NCBI GenBank assembly: GCA_945900965.1
Contig: CAMDKM010000015.1
Coordinates: 1-64,000, forward strand
Direction of reading: 5' to 3'
Length of the DNA: 64,000 nt
DNA from: Bordetella parapertussis
GTDB lineage: Bacteria > Pseudomonadota > Gammaproteobacteria > Burkholderiales > JACQAP01
This document shows, one piece after another, positions 53,329-62,231 of this stretch. The notes below the pieces were generated by a model. That model was given only the letters and a program-made list of their open reading frames with translations, had not been told where the DNA came from and did not search any database. Position numbers and translations under genes: made by a program. Position 1 is the stretch's first letter; each line of letters begins with the position of its first letter.

Positions 53329-54270
53329 ATGGACCAGTTGCGATCCTTGCGTGTGTTTGTGAAGGCTATCGACGAGGGCAGCTTTGCGGCTGCCGCGCGG
53401 GCCCTGGATCTCGCCCCGGCGGTGGTCACGCGCACCGTGGCGGAGCTTGAGGCCCATCTGGGCGCGCGGCTGGTGAATCGAACCACCCGGCCGCTGGCGC
53501 TGACCGAGATCGGCGAGGCCTATCTGGCACGCGCCCGCCGCATACTCTTGGAAATGGAGGAGGCGGATGCCATGGCGGGGAGTTCGTCCACCGAACCCGC
53601 CGGCCAATTGCACGTACTTGCGCCCCCGGCCTTCGCCATGTATCAATTGGCCAGGCATCTGCCGGGCTTTCGTGCCAAATATCCACAGGTCGGCATTGAG
53701 TTGACGGTTTCCGGACCGGTCGACACCATCGACGAAGATTTCGACGTGTGCATTCTGTCCATCGGACAGCAAGGCATGCAGGGTGATTTCATTGCGCGGC
53801 GCCTGGCTTGTTCGAAATTCATTGCCTGCGCAACACCGGAATATCTTGCGCGGCGCGGTTCTCCGCGCAAGCCAAGCGATCTGATCCAGCACGACGGGAT
53901 TTGGCCAAACGTCAGATTCGTGCGCCAGGATCTCACTTTGTATCGGGACGGGGCCAGCGATAAGTCGGAAGGCGGCACGGTATCGATTCCAACGCCGAAA
54001 TCGGCACTCTCGACGAATCACATTGCCACCATTTATGCTGCGGCGCTGGCTGGACTCGGCATCGCGGGGCTGCCATCATTTGTGGTGGATGATGCGTTGC
54101 GCAGCGGCGCGCTTCAAAGGGTACTGCCGCAGTGGCACGGCATTACCCTGATTTTGTACGCGGCCATGCCTTCCCGCAAGCATGTGCCGGCGCGTACCCG
54201 GGCCTTTGTCGATTATCTGCTACAGACGTTCGGTGGCGGGGAAATAGATCCGTGGCTCGCGTCAAAATAA
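53329..54270 (+). CDS. LysR family transcriptional regulator
   Basis: A 313-residue LysR protein. The HTH reads LRVFVKAIDEGSFAAAARALDLAPAVVTRTVAELEAHLG, and the VNRTTRPLALTEIGEAYLARAR linker follows. The effector domain is of the CrgA/AaeR-like type (QLHVLAPPAFAMYQLARHLPGFRAKYPQVGIEL). Its stop lies 37 bases before the SMP-30 gene in the same direction, which may be its target along with the divergent lipoprotein. Confidence 0.92.
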   Translation: MDQLRSLRVFVKAIDEGSFAAAARALDLAPAVVTRTVAELEAHLGARLVNRTTRPLALTEIGEAYLARARRILLEMEEADAMAGSSSTEPAGQLHVLAPPAFAMYQLARHLPGFRAKYPQVGIELTVSGPVDTIDEDFDVCILSIGQQGMQGDFIARRLACSKFIACATPEYLARRGSPRKPSDLIQHDGIWPNVRFVRQDLTLYRDGASDKSEGGTVSIPTPKSALSTNHIATIYAAALAGLGIAGLPSFVVDDALRSGALQRVLPQWHGITLILYAAMPSRKHVPARTRAFVDYLLQTFGGGEIDPWLASK

Positions 54271-54307
54271 ACTGTCCTGCGGTTCCGCAACTTGACGAGG
54301 TCCCATA

Positions 54308-55222
54308 GTGTTTGCCCCACCAAAAGAAATAGAAACTCAAGTATTCGCCCGCCTTCCCGAGGAACTGAAGTCCGCAGACCGGAACAACGCTTGGGTCGCC
54401 GGCCAGCCGGTCGGTGCACCGGTGGGCTCGCTGCTGGAAGGTCCTTCCTTCGACAGGGAGGGCAATCTGTGGTGCGTCGATATCCAGAACGGCCGCATTT
54501 CCAAGATTACCCGCGACGGCGTATTCCATCTCATTGCCGAATACGATGGCTGGCCCAACGGGTTGAAGTTTCACAAGGACGGACGAGGGTTCATTGCCGA
54601 CTACAAACACGGCATCATGATTCTCGATCCGGTCAATGGAAAGGTGACGCCGTGGGTGACTCGTACCCAGGTCGAACCGTTCAAGGGCGTCAACGATTTG
54701 TTTTTCGCCGCCAACGGCGATTTGTATTTCACCGACCAGGGACTCACCGGATTGCATGACCCGACCGGGCGCTTGTTTAGAGTGACACCTCAGGGCAAGC
54801 TCACCTGCCTTCTGGACAACATTCCCAGTCCCAATGGCGTGGTGATGAATCATGACGAATCGCAGGCCTACGTTGCAGTCACGCGCGGCAATTGTGTGTG
54901 GCGGGTGCCGTTTCTGCGCGATGGCAGTATTGCGAAAGTGGGTCTGTATATTCAGCTCTCGGGCGGGGGCGGACCGGATGGCATGGCGCTGGACGAGAAG
55001 GGCGGATTAGTCGTCGCGCATGTCGGGATGGGGGCGGTGTGGGTATTCAATGAACTGGGCGAACCGGTGCGCCGGATCAAATCCTGCGCGGGGCATTTCA
55101 TTACCAACATGGCCTTCGGTTGGCCGGATCGCGATACGCTCTACATTACCGAATCGTCTACCGGCAGCATTCTTACCGCGCACATGGATGTCGGCGGCAA
55201 GATTATGTATTCGCACACCTGA
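54308..55222 (+). CDS. SMP-30/gluconolactonase family protein
   Basis: A 304-residue six-bladed propeller hydrolase. The metal Glu is in SLLEGPSFDREGNLWCVD, Asn/Asp in FKGVNDLFFAANGDLYFTD and Asp in GGPDGMALDEKGGL, as in SMP-30-type lactonases. It hydrolyses sugar lactones or similar esters. There is no signal peptide. The start is GTG after GAGG. A functional tie to the dgoKA genes 41 kb away (lactone, sugar acid, KDPGal) is possible but speculative. Confidence 0.9.
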   Translation: MFAPPKEIETQVFARLPEELKSADRNNAWVAGQPVGAPVGSLLEGPSFDREGNLWCVDIQNGRISKITRDGVFHLIAEYDGWPNGLKFHKDGRGFIADYKHGIMILDPVNGKVTPWVTRTQVEPFKGVNDLFFAANGDLYFTDQGLTGLHDPTGRLFRVTPQGKLTCLLDNIPSPNGVVMNHDESQAYVAVTRGNCVWRVPFLRDGSIAKVGLYIQLSGGGGPDGMALDEKGGLVVAHVGMGAVWVFNELGEPVRRIKSCAGHFITNMAFGWPDRDTLYITESSTGSILTAHMDVGGKIMYSHT

Positions 55223-55283
55223 ATCGAACGCGCACTCGACAGCTAACGGCCGAGAAAATTTATCCAGAAATTTTCATTAGAGA

Positions 55284-55345
55284 ATGAAAACGCGCTTAAC
55301 ACGAAGGTGCACGAAGCTTTCCTCGAAGGCCACGAAGGAAAGTAA
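55284..55345. repeat. CACGAAGG-type repeat, second copy
   Basis: AAAACGCGCTTAACACGAAG followed by CACGAAG and, after a TTTCCTCGAAGG, CACGAAGGAAAG. It resembles 25764-25856. Confidence 0.65.
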
Positions 55346-55359
55346 GTACAAATGTATCC

Positions 55360-56056
55360 TGCACTCTGGGTTGGGCGGGGTATTGCGTACAGTCGTCTTT
55401 GCGAATGTCTGTGGCCGGATAGCGAGGGCGACTTGGGAATTGGCAATCTGTTGGTCACCGTGCACCGTCTGCGCGTGCTGCTGCAATCCAAGGCTGCCAT
55501 TGTGTCCGATTATGGAAGGCTCTAGCTGAACGAGGCTGTCTGCAGGGTAGACGCCTTGAGTTTTGAACGTACCGCCAACGCCGGATTGGAGTGTCGCGAT
55601 GAAGACGCCACCAGAAATGTTTCGGAGCTGCAGTTGCGCCTAGCCTCTAATCTCTATGTCGGTGATTTTCTGGCGCGGGAGTCGGAAACCTCCTGGATGC
55701 TGGCAACTCGATTGCGGCTGAAGTTCAAGTTCGAGCGATTGGTCGCGGTCCTTGTCGGCCGCCTTGAACGCGAGCGCCGAATCGGCGACGCGATCGAAAT
55801 CTGTGGTCAGGCGCTGGAGCGGGACCCGTTAAATGAGCCATTGTATCGTCACTTGATGTGCTGCCACCTAAAACGGGGAGATCTCGCGGAAGCCACGCGC
55901 ATTTTCAATAGATGTGGCGAAGCATTGGCGAGGGGGCTTGCATTGACTCCCTCGAGGGAGACCGAGCGACTCTACTTCGAAGGTGTACGCAATCGTGCCG
56001 CCGAAGGTGAAACGGCACGAATCCTGACTCTGCCTTGCAGGCAGGCACGGCCGTAG
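55360..56056 (+). pseudogene. BTAD-type transcriptional regulator fragment
   Basis: One frame encodes the end of a SARP-like winged helix (LCECLWPDSEGDLGIGN, LLVTVHRLRVLLQ), then a TAG stop where relatives continue (YGRL-stop-LNEAV, near 55525). A bacterial transcriptional activator domain follows (LRLASNLYVGDFLARESETSW, RRIGDAIEICGQALERDPLNEPLYRHLMCC). The ATPase/TPR body and N-terminus of a full regulator are absent. From TTG at 55556 the BTAD part could still be translated, but nothing suggests it is used. Confidence 0.75.
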
Positions 56057-56146
56057 AGCACTGCATGTCGTAACGCCGAAAGGTCACAACAAGTCTGGAT
56101 CTGTCTGTGGGAAGAATGCAGTCGGCCCCTGCATACAATCGGGCAC

Positions 56147-56175
56147 AAAAAAACGGGCGCCGTAGGGCGCCCGTT
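56147..56175 (-). terminator. Terminator of the small exported protein gene
   Basis: On the reverse strand the stem AAACGGGCGCC/GGCGCCCGTTT with a short CTA loop is followed by a T run. It lies 52 bases past the stop at 56227. Confidence 0.92.
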
Positions 56176-56226
56176 TGTGTAACTCGGATCGAGGGAGGAC
56201 CGATCCGAGTTTCCGGGGCGAAGAGA

Positions 56227-56532
56227 TTACGCGCGTCCGCTGTTGTGCATGGAAGCGCCGGGGTTGAGCGTCGCATCGATTTCATACAACCACGTCTTCG
56301 AGGCGGAACGGGTCGTTTCGACCTTGGCAATCGGCGCACCGCTGCGATGCTGATAGGCGCCCGGATTGAGCGCTACGCCGGTGCCGCTATTGCTTTGCAC
56401 GGCGATGGTGCCGCCACGCACCAGGTGGGCGGGATTGCCGGTGCGCTGATCACCAAAATCCATCGAGAAAGCCGCGCCGCTCAGGGTGATCAGGGCGAAA
56501 CCGATAACTGTTTTTTGCATAAGCTTGTTCAT
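56227..56532 (-). CDS. Small exported protein, unknown
   Basis: A 101-residue protein with a signal peptide (MNKLMQKTVIGFALITLSGAAFS), an AAAGGAG site before ATG and its own terminator, so probably a single-gene transcript. The mature part contains two similar segments (VALNPGAYQHRSGAP and ATLNPGASMHNSGRA), suggesting an internal repeat of an LNPGAxxHxSG motif. No family is known to me. Confidence 0.8.
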   Translation of the reverse strand: MNKLMQKTVIGFALITLSGAAFSMDFGDQRTGNPAHLVRGGTIAVQSNSGTGVALNPGAYQHRSGAPIAKVETTRSASKTWLYEIDATLNPGASMHNSGRA

Positions 56533-57206
56533 GACATCTCCTTTGGTTAAGTAAAAAGAATTAAGTTAACAATTCGGCAGATTCTTCAATCGATGCATCG
56601 CATTTCACGAAGCGCCTGCCAGAACATTTTTCCGAACCCTCGTTACCGCTGTTCAATCTAACTTGCATGTTGCGTGGGTTCTTGAAGCAGTAGACAGGAC
56701 GGGAAGGGGATTCCTGACAAGGAATGGAAAAAATTATCGAATAAATAGTACTGCGTGAGAAAGTGGCGACAATTATGTGAGAAGTCACACACTAAATGGT
56801 TCATTGCCTGGATGACTTGCGAAGTGTCGGCGAGCGGCGACGGGGCGTTCATTATTTCGTGAGTGATGTCGGCTGAAGCGCTACGAAAAAAAGGTGCAGG
56901 GTTTTCTCGAAATGCATCGAGATTCGGTTCTCCGTCATTGTTTGTTTTGTAATTCATTACAAATGCTTTCCCTAATCCCCACCTTTCTCCCGGAGGGAGA
57001 AGGGCTTTTCCTCCCTCTTCGCCAGCACAAGTGCACACCTGAAGAGGAACAGAAGGGACGAGGGTGAGGGAAACGACGGAATATTTCGTAATAGTTGCGT
57101 GAAAACTTCGAGATAGCTGCGCCGGGGAGATGCCTTGCAAATTCGGGATTCAAATGCCGAGTGCGGGATCTTCCTTAATGTTTGGCGAACGCGCAGTGTG
57201 TCGCGG
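56533..57206. other. Gene-free 674-base gap
   Basis: No credible gene is seen. Bases 56970-57072 carry a relative of the CCCTCTCCC repeats (TTTCTCCCGGAGGGAGAAGG, CCTCCCTCTTC, GACGAGGGTGAGGG). The stretch 56700-56800 is AT-rich and may hold the promoter of the small exported protein. Confidence 0.6.
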
Positions 57207-57971
57207 TCATGTGACACGGAAGCCCGTGATGATTCCCGCCGCGGCCCAGCGCAGCAAGACCGGACTGGGGTCGAAGTCCGCGGCTATGCCCAAAGTCTGC
57301 TCGATTGCGGCGCTAAAGGTTTCACGAGCATGCAGCGCTTTGGCCAGCGTGAATTCGGCGGTGGAGAGTTTTGCAATCTCCACGTCAAAAACGCGGCGAT
57401 AGACGATCAACGAGTCCGCTCCCTCCGCAAGGGCGATGACTTCTGCGGGTGCATCGGAGCGGCGATTGACTTCCCAGATTTGCAATACGGGGTAGTCCGA
57501 ATGAAGCAGATGGAAGGCAGGCTGAAACTCGAAACGAAGCCGGGGATAGTCGGCTGGTGCGACCTGCCCCAGCAACTGGATGTTAAATGGGTGTGCGTCG
57601 GCGGCATGAAAGGCGGTGTGCCAGTGCCATTCCAGCCGTGCGACATCCGGGAGATAGGCCAGCGCGCGCGCCGGCGCATAGTCAAAAAGAAAATTCGAAA
57701 ATGCGTCGCCGTAAGGGTGCAGGTCGCCGCTGTGACTGGGTATCTGTCGCGCGAAGTGGGTAGCGGCTTGATCAAAAAAGGATTCTCCGGTAAGGCGCAG
57801 GACCACCGGGAACACCGAGCGCAGGGCGTTGCGCAGGTTGGCGAGAACACTATTGGGATAGATATCGAAGCGTGCCGCGGGCGCAACGATCCAGTCGCGA
57901 ACGCCGGTGTCGTTCTCGAAAACGCCGCGAGCAAAGGCGTTCTGAAGTTCAGGCAGCGAGGGTGTGCGCAT
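57207..57971 (-). CDS. bufC: Bufferin maturation partner BufC (DUF2063)
   Basis: A 254-residue protein. The N-terminal DUF2063 domain is clear: LPELQNAFARGVFEN, ARFDIYPNSVLANLRNALRSVFPVVLRLTGESFF, then FLFDYAPARALAYLPDVARLEWHWHTAFHA. In bufferin and related MNIO pathways this protein carries a precursor-recognition domain and works with the DUF692 enzyme. Its start overlaps the end of bufB by 23 bases, showing translational coupling. It is the last gene of the operon. Confidence 0.92.
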   Translation of the reverse strand: MRTPSLPELQNAFARGVFENDTGVRDWIVAPAARFDIYPNSVLANLRNALRSVFPVVLRLTGESFFDQAATHFARQIPSHSGDLHPYGDAFSNFLFDYAPARALAYLPDVARLEWHWHTAFHAADAHPFNIQLLGQVAPADYPRLRFEFQPAFHLLHSDYPVLQIWEVNRRSDAPAEVIALAEGADSLIVYRRVFDVEIAKLSTAEFTLAKALHARETFSAAIEQTLGIAADFDPSPVLLRWAAAGIITGFRVT

Positions 57972-58800
57972 CTTGCTGCATCAAATCCGCTTGGCGCGCT
58001 TCGCCAACCAGCGTTGCAAGCGAAGGAATGTCGGTATCCCACTCGATCAAGGTCGGGCGTCGGCCTATGAGCTTCAGCGTCTGGGTATACAACGCCCACA
58101 CCGGCTCCTGCACGAGTCGGCCATGGGTATCGATCAGGCATTCTCCAGTCTCGTCGAAACCTGCCAGGTGGATCTCTTCCACTGACTCCGGCTCGACAGC
58201 GGCCAGGCTATCGATGGGATCGAAACCGTGATTCACTGCGTTGACGTAAATATTGTTGACGTCGAGCAGCAAACCGCAGCCGGTGCGCCGGCATAAGGCG
58301 GCTAGGAACTCGAATTCCGGAATCGTCGAATGCGCAAAGCGCACATAGGCTGCGATATTCTCAATGAGGATGCGGCGACCGAGCCGGGTCTGTACGCGCT
58401 CGATACGTTCCGCAACATGCGCCAGCGCTTCCTCGGTATAAGGAAGTGGCAGCAATTCATTCAAATAGCGTCCGCCGATGGAACTCCAGCACAGATGTTC
58501 GGACACCAGAAAGGGCTGGTAGCGTCGTATCAGTCGGTCCAGAGCAGTCAGATGGGTGAGGTTTAATTCGTCGGCAGAGCCGAGCGACAAACCCACGCCG
58601 TGCAGGCTCAGCGGGTAGTGGTGGCGGGCCTGTTCAAGGAAATAATGCGGCTGGCCGCCCTCACCGAAAAAATTCTCGCTATGAACCTCGAGAAATCCGA
58701 GGGCCGGACGTTCATCGAGCAGCGAACGATAGTGCGGAGGACGCCATCCGATCCCGGCGGCGACAGTCTTTGCTTCGGCCGCCGCCGGTGTTGGAATCAC
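57949..58800 (-). CDS. bufB: Bufferin-modifying MNIO enzyme BufB (DUF692)
   Basis: A 283-residue TIM-barrel multinuclear non-haem iron oxidase. Conserved ligand segments are GFLEVHSENFF, LSLHGVGLSLG, LIENIAAYV, LLLDVNNIYVNAVNHGFDP, EIHLAGF, DTHG and LIEWDTDIPSL. In described bufferins it converts precursor cysteines to thiooxazole-type rings using iron and oxygen. The start is GTG, 25 bases after the precursor gene, and it overlaps bufC. Its place between a DUF2282 precursor and DUF2063 gene makes the assignment firm. Confidence 0.94.
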   Translation of the reverse strand: MIPTPAAAEAKTVAAGIGWRPPHYRSLLDERPALGFLEVHSENFFGEGGQPHYFLEQARHHYPLSLHGVGLSLGSADELNLTHLTALDRLIRRYQPFLVSEHLCWSSIGGRYLNELLPLPYTEEALAHVAERIERVQTRLGRRILIENIAAYVRFAHSTIPEFEFLAALCRRTGCGLLLDVNNIYVNAVNHGFDPIDSLAAVEPESVEEIHLAGFDETGECLIDTHGRLVQEPVWALYTQTLKLIGRRPTLIEWDTDIPSLATLVGEARQADLMQQDAHTLAA

Positions 58801-58825
58801 GTCTAACTAGGGAACTGTAGGAAGG

Positions 58826-59086
58826 TTACTTCTTTCCGACGACGGTTCCGCCGACGATCTTCGCGCAAGTGCCGGCGGGGACGTAAATCCACTCTTCCTT
58901 GTCACCATCCTGCGCTGCCTGGCCGGAGCAGGAGTGCTTCGAGGTGCCGCAATCGTTCTGGCCAGCTTTGACGACGCCAGCACATTTTTCCTTGGTCTCC
59001 TTGGCTGCTTGGGCGGAACCGCTGGCAAGACCGAGTGCAAGCAGGCTGGCGATGGCGGTGTTGACGATCACATTGCTATTGTTCAT
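58826..59086 (-). CDS. bufA1: Bufferin precursor peptide BufA1 (DUF2282)
   Basis: An 86-residue precursor. The signal peptide [20 protein letters not shown] ends at AQA (27), so the product is exported. The mature peptide has four Cys (35, 46, 53, 74) in [18 protein letters not shown] and GTCAKI, the DUF2282 pattern. In known bufferins the inner Cys (46 and 53 here) are modified and the outer pair forms a disulfide. AGGAG lies 7 bases before ATG. The peptide would sequester copper in the periplasm. About 190 bases separate it from the anti-sigma gene, room for a dedicated promoter. Confidence 0.92.
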   Translation of the reverse strand: MNNSNVIVNTAIASLLALGLASGSAQAAKETKEKCAGVVKAGQNDCGTSKHSCSGQAAQDGDKEEWIYVPAGTCAKIVGGTVVGKK

Positions 59087-59274
59087 GAACTCTCCTGTTG
59101 ATGTATAACGCTGAAATATTCGTAATGCACGAAAACTCCGGGAATATCTGCAATCCCCGGTTGTAGAACAAGTTAAACCTGATGCAACTTGCAACTGCCA
59201 CGATAAATCCGGCCGTGCGCCCCCAAATGACTGCAGGCTTCGGGATTCGACGGGTAAGAAATAGCCGCGCTGTT

Positions 59275-59976
59275 TCAACTGTCCCAACGAATTCGGGACC
59301 GCAGCAGCGATTCGACCTTGATCGAACGCTCCGGGGAATCGGTCAGGATGCCCATGCTACCCTGCCGAAGTGGCACCACCGTGACCGAAAAACCTTCGCG
59401 GACCATCGATTGCGAAGTCGAGGCCTGCATGCTGGGCAGCAGGATCACGGTGGCGGTGCCATGTTCGGTTTGCACGACAATGTGCATCGCCTGCACGCCC
59501 AGAATCGGACACAATTTCATATGGGTCACTTCGCCTAGCGACCCATCGAGTACCCCGCCATACTCCGAAAATGCGGCTGCAAACTTGGCCGGTTCAATGG
59601 AATGGCGCGCGTTCAATTCATCGGGATGGGATGCCACATGCGCCGCAAAAGCGTTCGCTACCTCATTGCGATCCGGCATCAAATAGAAGGTAAACGACGC
59701 CAAAACCGCCACCGCAATTGTTGCGGCCATCGCAAGATAAGGCCGTTGAAAACTACTCGGTTTGCCGGTTTTATCGACACCCAGGAGAATTTGCTCGGCA
59801 AATCCGTCAGGAACCACAACTGCCGCCACATCATGCAGTTTGCGCTCGAACGCGTCGATCGTTTTCGCGAAAACCGCGCAGGGAGGACACAAGTTTTCGT
59901 GCTTGATCTGTTCGGCAGTCGCCGATTGCGGTTCGGCGAGTTTTAGTCGTCGGAAGTTCGAGCAGTCCATGGTCAT
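59275..59976 (-). CDS. DUF3379-like zinc-type anti-sigma factor
   Basis: A 233-residue single-pass membrane protein. The N-terminal cytoplasmic part has the zinc anti-sigma motif H-x3-C-x2-C (H26, C30, C33: HENLCPPC). A transmembrane helix follows at about 80-101 ([20 protein letters not shown]) and a periplasmic domain of about 130 residues after it. It follows the sigma gene by 8 bases, so the two are co-expressed. It should hold the sigma factor until a signal, plausibly metal or thiol stress, releases it. Confidence 0.88.
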   Translation of the reverse strand: MTMDCSNFRRLKLAEPQSATAEQIKHENLCPPCAVFAKTIDAFERKLHDVAAVVVPDGFAEQILLGVDKTGKPSSFQRPYLAMAATIAVAVLASFTFYLMPDRNEVANAFAAHVASHPDELNARHSIEPAKFAAAFSEYGGVLDGSLGEVTHMKLCPILGVQAMHIVVQTEHGTATVILLPSMQASTSQSMVREGFSVTVVPLRQGSMGILTDSPERSIKVESLLRSRIRWDS

Positions 59977-59984
59977 TAGCCTTG

Positions 59985-60470
59985 TTATGCAGCGCCGCTG
60001 CTGGGCGCGGCAAGTTTTTGAAGGGACTGTCGTGCGCGAGTCAGCCGCGTCATCACGTTTTCTTCTGAAAGATTAAGCATGGCCGCGATTTCCTTGCCGC
60101 TGAATCCGCCCAGCACCTGGAGGAGCAGAGGTTCGCGGAAATTCTCGGGCAGGGCGCGCAGCATGTTTTCCAGTTCAACTCTTTCCAGTTCGCTGCCATC
60201 GCTGGCCACCCCAATATCTTCCAACTCGGTATCGACCAGTTCAAGACGCTTACGCTGGTATACGCGGATATGTTCGTTGCGAAGGATGGAAAACAGCCAT
60301 GATTTTGTCGCCTTGCCCTCCCGCAAGGATTCCCGACCCTTCCAGGCGGCGATAAAAGTTTCCTGCACCAAGTCCTGAGCCTGCCAGCGATTGCGGCAAA
60401 GCCAGTGGGCGAATCGAAACAAATCCGATGAATACGCGCGCACCATCGCTTCATATTCCGTCTCGCTCAT
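59985..60470 (-). CDS. ECF-type RNA polymerase sigma factor
   Basis: An ECF sigma factor of about 161 residues. Region 2 reads DLFRFAHWLCRNRWQAQDLVQETFIAAWKG and region 4 LPENFREPLLLQVLGGFSGKEIAAMLNLSEENVMTRLTRARQSL. The start at 60470 gives the normal ECF length, but an ATG at 60596 has a better GAGGA site and would add 42 residues. A perfect TATAAT (reverse strand, 60608-60613) lies just upstream. It sits directly before its anti-sigma factor and the buf operon and is the obvious candidate regulator. Confidence 0.92.
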   Translation of the reverse strand: MSETEYEAMVRAYSSDLFRFAHWLCRNRWQAQDLVQETFIAAWKGRESLREGKATKSWLFSILRNEHIRVYQRKRLELVDTELEDIGVASDGSELERVELENMLRALPENFREPLLLQVLGGFSGKEIAAMLNLSEENVMTRLTRARQSLQKLAAPSSGAA

Positions 60471-60996
60471 GGCGCCGATCGCCGAGGACGACGTCCGAGC
60501 CACGTGACCATGCGAGCCTGTTGCCGCTTTTGGGGCGATTGGGCGCGAGGCGCGGGGAGAGCACCAACCGGACAAAGCAGGGCAAGCAAGGGACATGACA
60601 TTCCTCATTATACGAATACGGCCTGGTTGCGGACATCGGCAATGCCCAGGAAATCTGGGCTCGCAATATTTTTTACCGCTTGCCTGGGAGGAGACAGGGT
60701 CCGGGGTGGATTCCTTACAAGGGCAAGCGTCGATTCCATAAAGATTTTTCCATATTTAGGGCATGAGGGGCCCGTAAGGCTCCCGGCGTATCTGGGACTG
60801 CAGTTGGCGGGCTCGGTCCGGGAACTGACGGACTGATAAAAATATTATAAATTTCATAATGATGCGGCATAAATCCGGGTGAGGCTGCATACGACGCGAC
60901 GGGCAGGCACACGATTCCCTTAGAATCGCGCCTTGCCCGAAATCTTCGGTTTGAAACGCACATCCCCGATGCCGCGCTGACGCAGGGACCAAAAAG
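60471..60996. other. Intergenic region upstream of the sigma factor
   Basis: About 390-520 bases between divergent genes, depending on the sigma start. No further gene is seen. Reverse-strand TATAAT at 60608-60613 is a candidate -10 box for the sigma gene; no matching -35 at normal distance is evident. AT-rich bases 60837-60862 could serve the forward SDR gene. Confidence 0.5.
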
Positions 60997-61800
60997 ATGA
61001 ACTTTGAAATGACGTCCGACCCCACAGCCAGGAATGTGGCGATTGTCACCGGAGGTGCGCGTGGGATTGGTCTTGCGGTGGCCAAATGGTTTCTCGCCGA
61101 AGGCTACCGGGTGGCGTTACTCGATATCGATCACGAGACCTTGACCGAGACCGCAAGCCAGCTCAATGATCCTGCTCGCGTGCTGGCGATCCGCTGCGAT
61201 GTCTCCCATCCCCGCCAGGTAAACGATGCGGTGACGCAGGTGGCGGATGCCTACGGGCGCATCGATGCACTGGTCAATAATGCTGGCGTCGCGGTGTTCA
61301 AGCCCATATTGGAGACCACGTTCGAAGAATGGCGGCATGTGCTGGCCACGAATCTCGACGGGGTGTTTCTCTGTACACAAGCTTGCGCGCCGGTGATGCT
61401 TCGCAACGGCGGGGGCGCGATCGTCAATATTGCGTCAATATCGGGCCTGCGAGCCAGCACACTGCGAGTGGCCTACGGCACGAGCAAGGCCGCCATCATT
61501 GCACTGACCAAACAGCAGGCGGTTGAGCTGGGTGACGTCGGCATTCGGGTGAACGCAATTGCTCCCGGGCCTGTCGATACGGCCATGGCGAAACTGGTCC
61601 ACAGCGTGGCGATTCGTGCCGACTATCACGATGTGATTCCGCTCAACCGCTACGGTACGCCGGAAGAAATGGCGCAGGTGGTGGGATTTTTATGCAGCCC
61701 CGCGGCAAGTTATGTGAATGGCCAGGTGCTCGGCGTGGATGGCGGCTTCGATGCCACCGGTGTAGGGCTTCCCACGCTTCGCAAGAGGCGCGCCGAATGA
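60997..61800 (+). CDS. SDR family oxidoreductase (FabG-like)
   Basis: A 267-residue classical short-chain dehydrogenase. It has TGGARGIGLAVA (cofactor), CDVSH, NNAGVAVF, catalytic Ser in NIASISG, YGTSKAA (Tyr and Lys) and the closing NGQVLGVDGGF. Unlike the SDR at 6.4 kb its catalytic set is intact. The substrate is unknown. The following yciH gene starts 49 bases later in the same direction. Confidence 0.9.
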   Translation: MNFEMTSDPTARNVAIVTGGARGIGLAVAKWFLAEGYRVALLDIDHETLTETASQLNDPARVLAIRCDVSHPRQVNDAVTQVADAYGRIDALVNNAGVAVFKPILETTFEEWRHVLATNLDGVFLCTQACAPVMLRNGGGAIVNIASISGLRASTLRVAYGTSKAAIIALTKQQAVELGDVGIRVNAIAPGPVDTAMAKLVHSVAIRADYHDVIPLNRYGTPEEMAQVVGFLCSPAASYVNGQVLGVDGGFDATGVGLPTLRKRRAE

Positions 61801-61849
61801 GACTGCCCGACTCGCGGCTGGCATCTTTCGCTGAGGCGTTGTCGTAGAA

Positions 61850-62194
61850 ATGGCGGACAGCGGGTTGGTCTATTCCACCGGAGTTGGCAGGATATGCCCG
61901 GGATGCCGACGCCCGAACGCCGACTGTGTCTGCAAACAAAAGCGTCCCGCGCCACCGGGCTATGGCGTGGTGCGAGTGTTTCGGGAAAGCCGAAACGGGA
62001 AAAGTGTGACGGTCATCAAGGGTCTTGCGTTACCGCCCGCGGAGCTTGCGCAACTTGGCAAGCAGCTCAAGGTGAGTTGCGGGTCGGGCGGGACTGTAAA
62101 AGAGGGCGTGATAGAAGTGCAGGGTGATCACTGCGACCGGGTGATGGAAACCTTGAAATTGCACGGATGGAAAGCCAAGCGTTCCGGCGGGTGA
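61850..62194 (+). CDS. yciH: SUI1-type translation factor YciH
   Basis: A 114-residue protein of the eIF1/SUI1 family. The N-terminal zinc-ribbon-like CPGCRRPNADCVCKQ precedes the SUI1 core (VRVFRESRNGKSVTVIKGL, LKVSCGSGGTVKEGVIEVQGDHCDRVMETLKLHGW). In E. coli YciH affects start-site fidelity and stress translation but is not essential. Its length matches the family. Confidence 0.93.
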   Translation: MADSGLVYSTGVGRICPGCRRPNADCVCKQKRPAPPGYGVVRVFRESRNGKSVTVIKGLALPPAELAQLGKQLKVSCGSGGTVKEGVIEVQGDHCDRVMETLKLHGWKAKRSGG

Positions 62195-62231
62195 GCGCTG
62201 AATCGGCCGCTTGAATTCAGGGAGGTTAAAT

